A stretch of DNA of 64,000 bases from Mesorhizobium sp. CU3 (GTDB lineage Bacteria; Pseudomonadota; Alphaproteobacteria; Rhizobiales; Rhizobiaceae): positions 1 through 64,000 of the forward strand of contig NZ_VFWX01000017.1 of assembly GCF_006442965.1 (NCBI RefSeq). The letters are read 5' to 3'. Within the stretch, counting starts at the first letter, position 1, and every line of letters begins with the position of its first letter. Position numbers and translations under genes: made by a program. This document shows, piece by piece, positions 60,562 through 64,000 of the stretch. Under the pieces are notes generated by a model. It did not search any database. It saw only the letters and a program-made list of their open reading frames with translations, and had not been told where the DNA came from.

Positions 60562-60708
60562 TCAATTCTGCTGGATGGAAATACCCTTGTCGTCGATCTT
60601 CAGCTCGACGCCCTTTGGCCTGGTCTGCTCGCGATAGGCGTAGACCCCGAGCGCGATGAGCGCGACCACAAGCGCGCCGATGATCAGATAAAGCGTGTTT
60701 TGTCTCAA
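60562..60708 (-). CDS. Small single-helix membrane protein (48 residues)
   Basis: TTG start with AAGGGG 9-14 bases upstream. Opens MRQNTLYLIIGALVVALIAL, one transmembrane helix (about 5-24), then a basic segment and IDDKGISIQQN at the end. Small proteins of this pattern (short helix, then a VELKIDDKGISI-like tail) are conserved in Mesorhizobium. Its stop is the in-frame stop preceding the acyltransferase. Function unknown. Confidence 0.65.
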   Translation of the reverse strand: MRQNTLYLIIGALVVALIALGVYAYREQTRPKGVELKIDDKGISIQQN

Positions 60709-60767
60709 TGAGCGGCCCCTTTTTTGCGAGCCCGCGCTCGCCGCAAATCTTTCAGATAGCCGATCGC

Positions 60768-60971
60768 TTACTGGTCGTCATCGTCGCCGGAGGCCGGCCG
60801 CCAGCTCGTCGCATCGACCTTCTTTTGCGTGTCGCTGTCGGTGTAGACCCACCAGCCGCCGTCGCGATACTGGCCGATGGATTCGTTGACCACGCCGTCG
60901 CCGTCCTTCCATAGGATCGTGACCTTGGAACCGTCCTTGGGCGCGCTCGCGATCGGTTTGCGTTCTGCCAT
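60768..60971 (-). CDS. Small conserved hypothetical protein
   Basis: 67 residues from the ATG at 60971 (GGGAATGAG upstream). KPIASAPKDGSKVTILWKDGDGVVNESIGQYRDGGWWVYTDSDTQKKVDATSWRP is beta-rich, acidic at the end, with a GWW-x-Y core typical of rhizobial one-domain proteins of unknown role. Cytoplasmic. 59 bases before the 48-residue protein. Confidence 0.7.
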   Translation of the reverse strand: MAERKPIASAPKDGSKVTILWKDGDGVVNESIGQYRDGGWWVYTDSDTQKKVDATSWRPASGDDDDQ

Positions 60972-61031
60972 CTCATTCCCTCCCACGTCTCGATCGGCTG
61001 GCGGAAACGTCCCGCTCGGCGCCCGGTTCCA

Positions 61032-61655
61032 TCAGCTATGCGCGAAGATGTCTTCCTCGGCCCAGCCCATCAGGTCGAGCTTGGCCCGTGTTGGCAGGAA
61101 ACGGAAGCAGGCCTCCGCTTCCTTGCTGCGGTTCTCGCGCGCCAGGCGGGTCGCCAGCACCTCGCGCAGGCGGTGCAGGTAAAGCACGTCGGAAGCGGCA
61201 TATTCGAGCTGCTCGGGCGACAGCGTTTCCGCCGCCCAGTCCGACGATTGCTGCGCCTTGGACAGGCCGATGCCGAGCAATTCGTTGCACAGGTCCTTCA
61301 GCCCATGCCGGTCGGTATAGGTGCGGGTGAGCCGCGAGGCGATCTTGGTGCAGAACACCGGCTCGGCCATCACGCCGAAGGCATTGTAGAGCACCGCGAT
61401 GTCGAAGCGGCCGTAGTGGAACAGCTTGGTGATGGAGCGGTTCTTGAGCAGGCTGACGAGGTTCGGCGCCTTCTTCTGTCCCGGCGCGATCTGGATGACG
61501 TCGGCGCTGCCGTCGCCGGGCGAGATCTGCACCACGCAGAGCCGGTCGCGATGCGGGTTGAGCCCCAGCGTTTCCGTGTCGATGGCCACCGCGCCGACAT
61601 TGTAGCGCGACAGATCGGGCAGATCGTTCTTATGGAAACGGATATCGGCGGTCAT
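61032..61655 (-). CDS. Ribonuclease D-type 3'-5' exonuclease (catalytic domain only)
   Basis: 207 residues from the ATG at 61655. DEDDy motifs: D26 and E28 (AIDTETLGLN), D85 (HYGRFDIAVL), Y152 and D156 (EYAASDVLYL). HRDC domains of full-length RNase D (about 370) are absent, as in the short rhizobial form. It trims 3' ends of tRNA and other small RNAs with two metals. Monocistronic. Confidence 0.9.
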   Translation of the reverse strand: MTADIRFHKNDLPDLSRYNVGAVAIDTETLGLNPHRDRLCVVQISPGDGSADVIQIAPGQKKAPNLVSLLKNRSITKLFHYGRFDIAVLYNAFGVMAEPVFCTKIASRLTRTYTDRHGLKDLCNELLGIGLSKAQQSSDWAAETLSPEQLEYAASDVLYLHRLREVLATRLARENRSKEAEACFRFLPTRAKLDLMGWAEEDIFAHS

Positions 61656-61748
61656 TCTCTTCTCCGGATCGCGGTCTAACCCGTCCTTGCCGCGATCCAT
61701 GGAAAAATCAACAGAAAGTTGAATTTCACGCCCCGCGTGAAACCCCGC

Positions 61749-63134
<1,386 letters not shown>

Positions 63135-63282
63135 TGCGAGGCCTTTCGGGTTTTGCGGCAGACCCTAAAGGGCCGGGCCGAAAACGAAAAGCCGCGATCG
63201 TTGGACCAGGCACTACATGTCTCCCAAAAGCGTATGACGGTTTTGGGAAGGCGGCATGCATCGAAAGCAAAAGTCGGAAGGC

Positions 63283-63325
63283 AAAAAAAGACCGCCGTGG
63301 TGGAGGGGGAACCACGGCGGTCTTT
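63283..63325 (-). terminator. Rho-independent terminator of the polA-adjacent small RNA
   Basis: AAAGACCGCCGTGGT pairs perfectly with ACCACGGCGGTCTTT over a 9-base loop and runs into seven Ts on the minus strand. One of the strongest stem-plus-U-tract structures in the window. Confidence 0.85.
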
Positions 63326-63430
63326 ACTCGAAACGTTGCGGCAGCCCGGAGAGGGGGGATAGGCTGCCGCAGTTGCCCGGAATAGGCGGGGGACGGGCCT
63401 TGGTCCGGACTTCGGCGAAAACTGCCGATG
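63283..63430 (-). ncRNA. Trans-acting small RNA with C-rich loops (alpha-r7/Smr7C-like)
   Basis: On the minus strand three hairpins: GCCCG/CGGGC with a CCCCCGCC loop, TGCGGCAGCC/GGCTGCCGCA with a CCCCCCTCTCC loop, and a perfect 15-bp terminator stem (AAAGACCGCCGTGGT and its complement, 63287-63325) with a TCCCCCTCC loop and a T7 tail. Each loop can pair with G-rich ribosome sites. About 148 bases, and placed next to polA, like Smr7C of Sinorhizobium meliloti as I recall it. An upstream CTTGAA-N17-CCAAAT promoter fits. Confidence 0.75.
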
Positions 63431-63436
63431 ACGTGT

Positions 63437-63465
63437 ATTTGGGTCTTTGAACGTGGCGATTCAAG
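63437..63465 (-). promoter_or_regulatory. Candidate promoter of the polA-adjacent small RNA
   Basis: On the minus strand CTTGAA (63465-63460), 17-base spacer, CCAAAT (63442-63437). It fits the rhizobial sigma-70 pattern CTTGAC-N17-CTATAT moderately well and predicts a 5' end near 63430. Confidence 0.45.
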
Positions 63466-63606
63466 GGCACGAGAATTACACTTTTGTAACATGGCCGTGA
63501 GTGCCCGAAACCGCGCCGGCAGCTTCTGTCAGGGGATTGCCGGAGTGAGCCGTTTGTTCAGCCTTTGGCATGGACCGCGAAGCTTGGCCGCGCTATCCCT
63601 GCCGGC

Positions 63607-64000
63607 ATGAAAAAAGGCGATCATCTCTTCCTTGTCGACGGCTCCGGCTACATTTTCCGCGCCTATCACGCGCTGCCGCCGCTCAACCGCAAATCCGACG
63701 GCCTGCCGACCAACGCCGTGCTCGGCTTCTGCAACATGGTGTGGAAGCTGATGCAGGATGCCCGCAACACCAATGTAGGCGTGGTGCCGACACATTTCGC
63801 CGTCATCTTCGATTATTCGTCGAAGACCTTCCGCAGCGATCTCTATCCCGAATACAAGGCCAACCGCTCGGCGCCGCCGGAGGACCTGATCCCGCAATTC
63901 GGCCTGATCCGCCAGGCGACGGTCGCCTTCAACCTGCCCTGCATCGAGATGGAAGGGTTCGAGGCCGACGACATCATCGCGACCTACGCCCGGCTCGCCA
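63607..64000 (+). CDS. polA: DNA polymerase I, 5' part (cut by the window edge)
   Basis: The first 131 codons are present; the gene runs off the end. MKKGDHLFLVDGSGYIFRAYHALPPL and the KTFRSDLYPEYKANRSAPPEDLIPQF segment are the 5'-3' exonuclease (flap nuclease) domain, with the metal-binding FEADDIIATYA near the edge. It fills gaps and removes RNA primers. No start alternatives are needed; the ATG fits the family. Confidence 0.96.
   Translation, partial: MKKGDHLFLVDGSGYIFRAYHALPPLNRKSDGLPTNAVLGFCNMVWKLMQDARNTNVGVVPTHFAVIFDYSSKTFRSDLYPEYKANRSAPPEDLIPQFGLIRQATVAFNLPCIEMEGFEADDIIATYARLA

Larger units (their letters stand above)
63135..63606. other. Intergenic region between the M20 peptidase and polA
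   Basis: 472 bases without a protein gene. The stretch 63283-63430 (minus) is the small RNA described separately. The part next to polA (63490-63606) must hold its promoter; I saw no clear boxes. The 150 bases next to the M20 start hold its promoter. Confidence 0.7.

Overview
The window reads as a chromosomal segment of a high-GC alphaproteobacterium of the order Hyphomicrobiales (Rhizobiales), most like Mesorhizobium. The evidence is the conserved order ptsN-hpf-rpoN-lptB-lptA-lptC, an olsB-type ornithine-lipid gene, the cysG-DUF2849-cysI-cysH-DUF934 sulfate-assimilation order, polA with a C-rich-loop small RNA in front of it, and several short palindromic repeats familiar from rhizobial intergenic DNA. 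Genus assignment is inference. I saw no phage, insertion sequence, CRISPR array, rRNA or tRNA.

Layout. 1-51 is pure C and is probably not biological. 74-1773: two secreted proteins and a Nudix hydrolase. 1783-7906: a five-gene minus-strand operon (tripartite tricarboxylate transporter TctC-TctB-TctA, CaiB/BaiF CoA-transferase, citryl-CoA-lyase-like protein) opposite an IclR regulator, with a large dyad between them. 7884-11246: an atypical SDR, then an ArsR-SRPBCC-VOC-small membrane protein-DUF1801-DUF1801 run. 11272-14905: acetyltransferase, DUF2214, endonuclease III, DUF2244, Ada-like repair protein. 15144-17131: a compact operon of two spore-coat-U-like secreted proteins, a PapD-like chaperone and an unknown exported protein, with no usher, behind a CtrA-type site. 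17282-21315: ribokinase, amidase, LysE exporter, nucleoside hydrolase. 21358-22202: heat-shock unit (RpoH-like promoter, ROSE-like RNA thermometer, hsp20, DUF1150).

22281-27779 is the ptsN-hpf-rpoN-lptB-lptA-lptC block on the minus strand. 28116-36043 carries sppA, ihfB, lapA, an ornithine-cyclodeaminase-family gene, a WYL-VOC-EVE unit, two RNA/SAM methyltransferases, lspA and acuI. 36152-41461 has a hybrid histidine kinase with a degenerate receiver, olsB behind a Pho-box-like site, a TRIC channel gene hemmed in by repeats, and grpE. 41521-43942: a DJ-1/PfpI protein behind GntR-like operators and a GMC oxidoreductase. 44021-48987 is the sulfate assimilation operon. 49438-54341: a KefB/YbaL antiporter, an AraC regulator, a quinone-oxidoreductase-like gene and a CynX-type MFS gene. 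54351-60971: SDR, bifunctional PBP1A, a glycosyltransferase-like protein, an AT3-SGNH acyltransferase with a non-standard start, and two small proteins. 61032-64000: RNase D, M20 peptidase, the small RNA and the 5' part of polA.

The points most worth following are: a long hairpin repeat found twice, each time ending in the stop codon of the upstream gene (lptB and cysH), whose outer arms differ between copies yet still pair within each copy; the usher-less chaperone/SCPU operon with a perfect CtrA-type site; the transporter/CoA-transferase/citryl-CoA-lyase route; the ROSE-like thermometer and Pho box, which tie two genes to named stress responses; and the three-hairpin small RNA next to polA.
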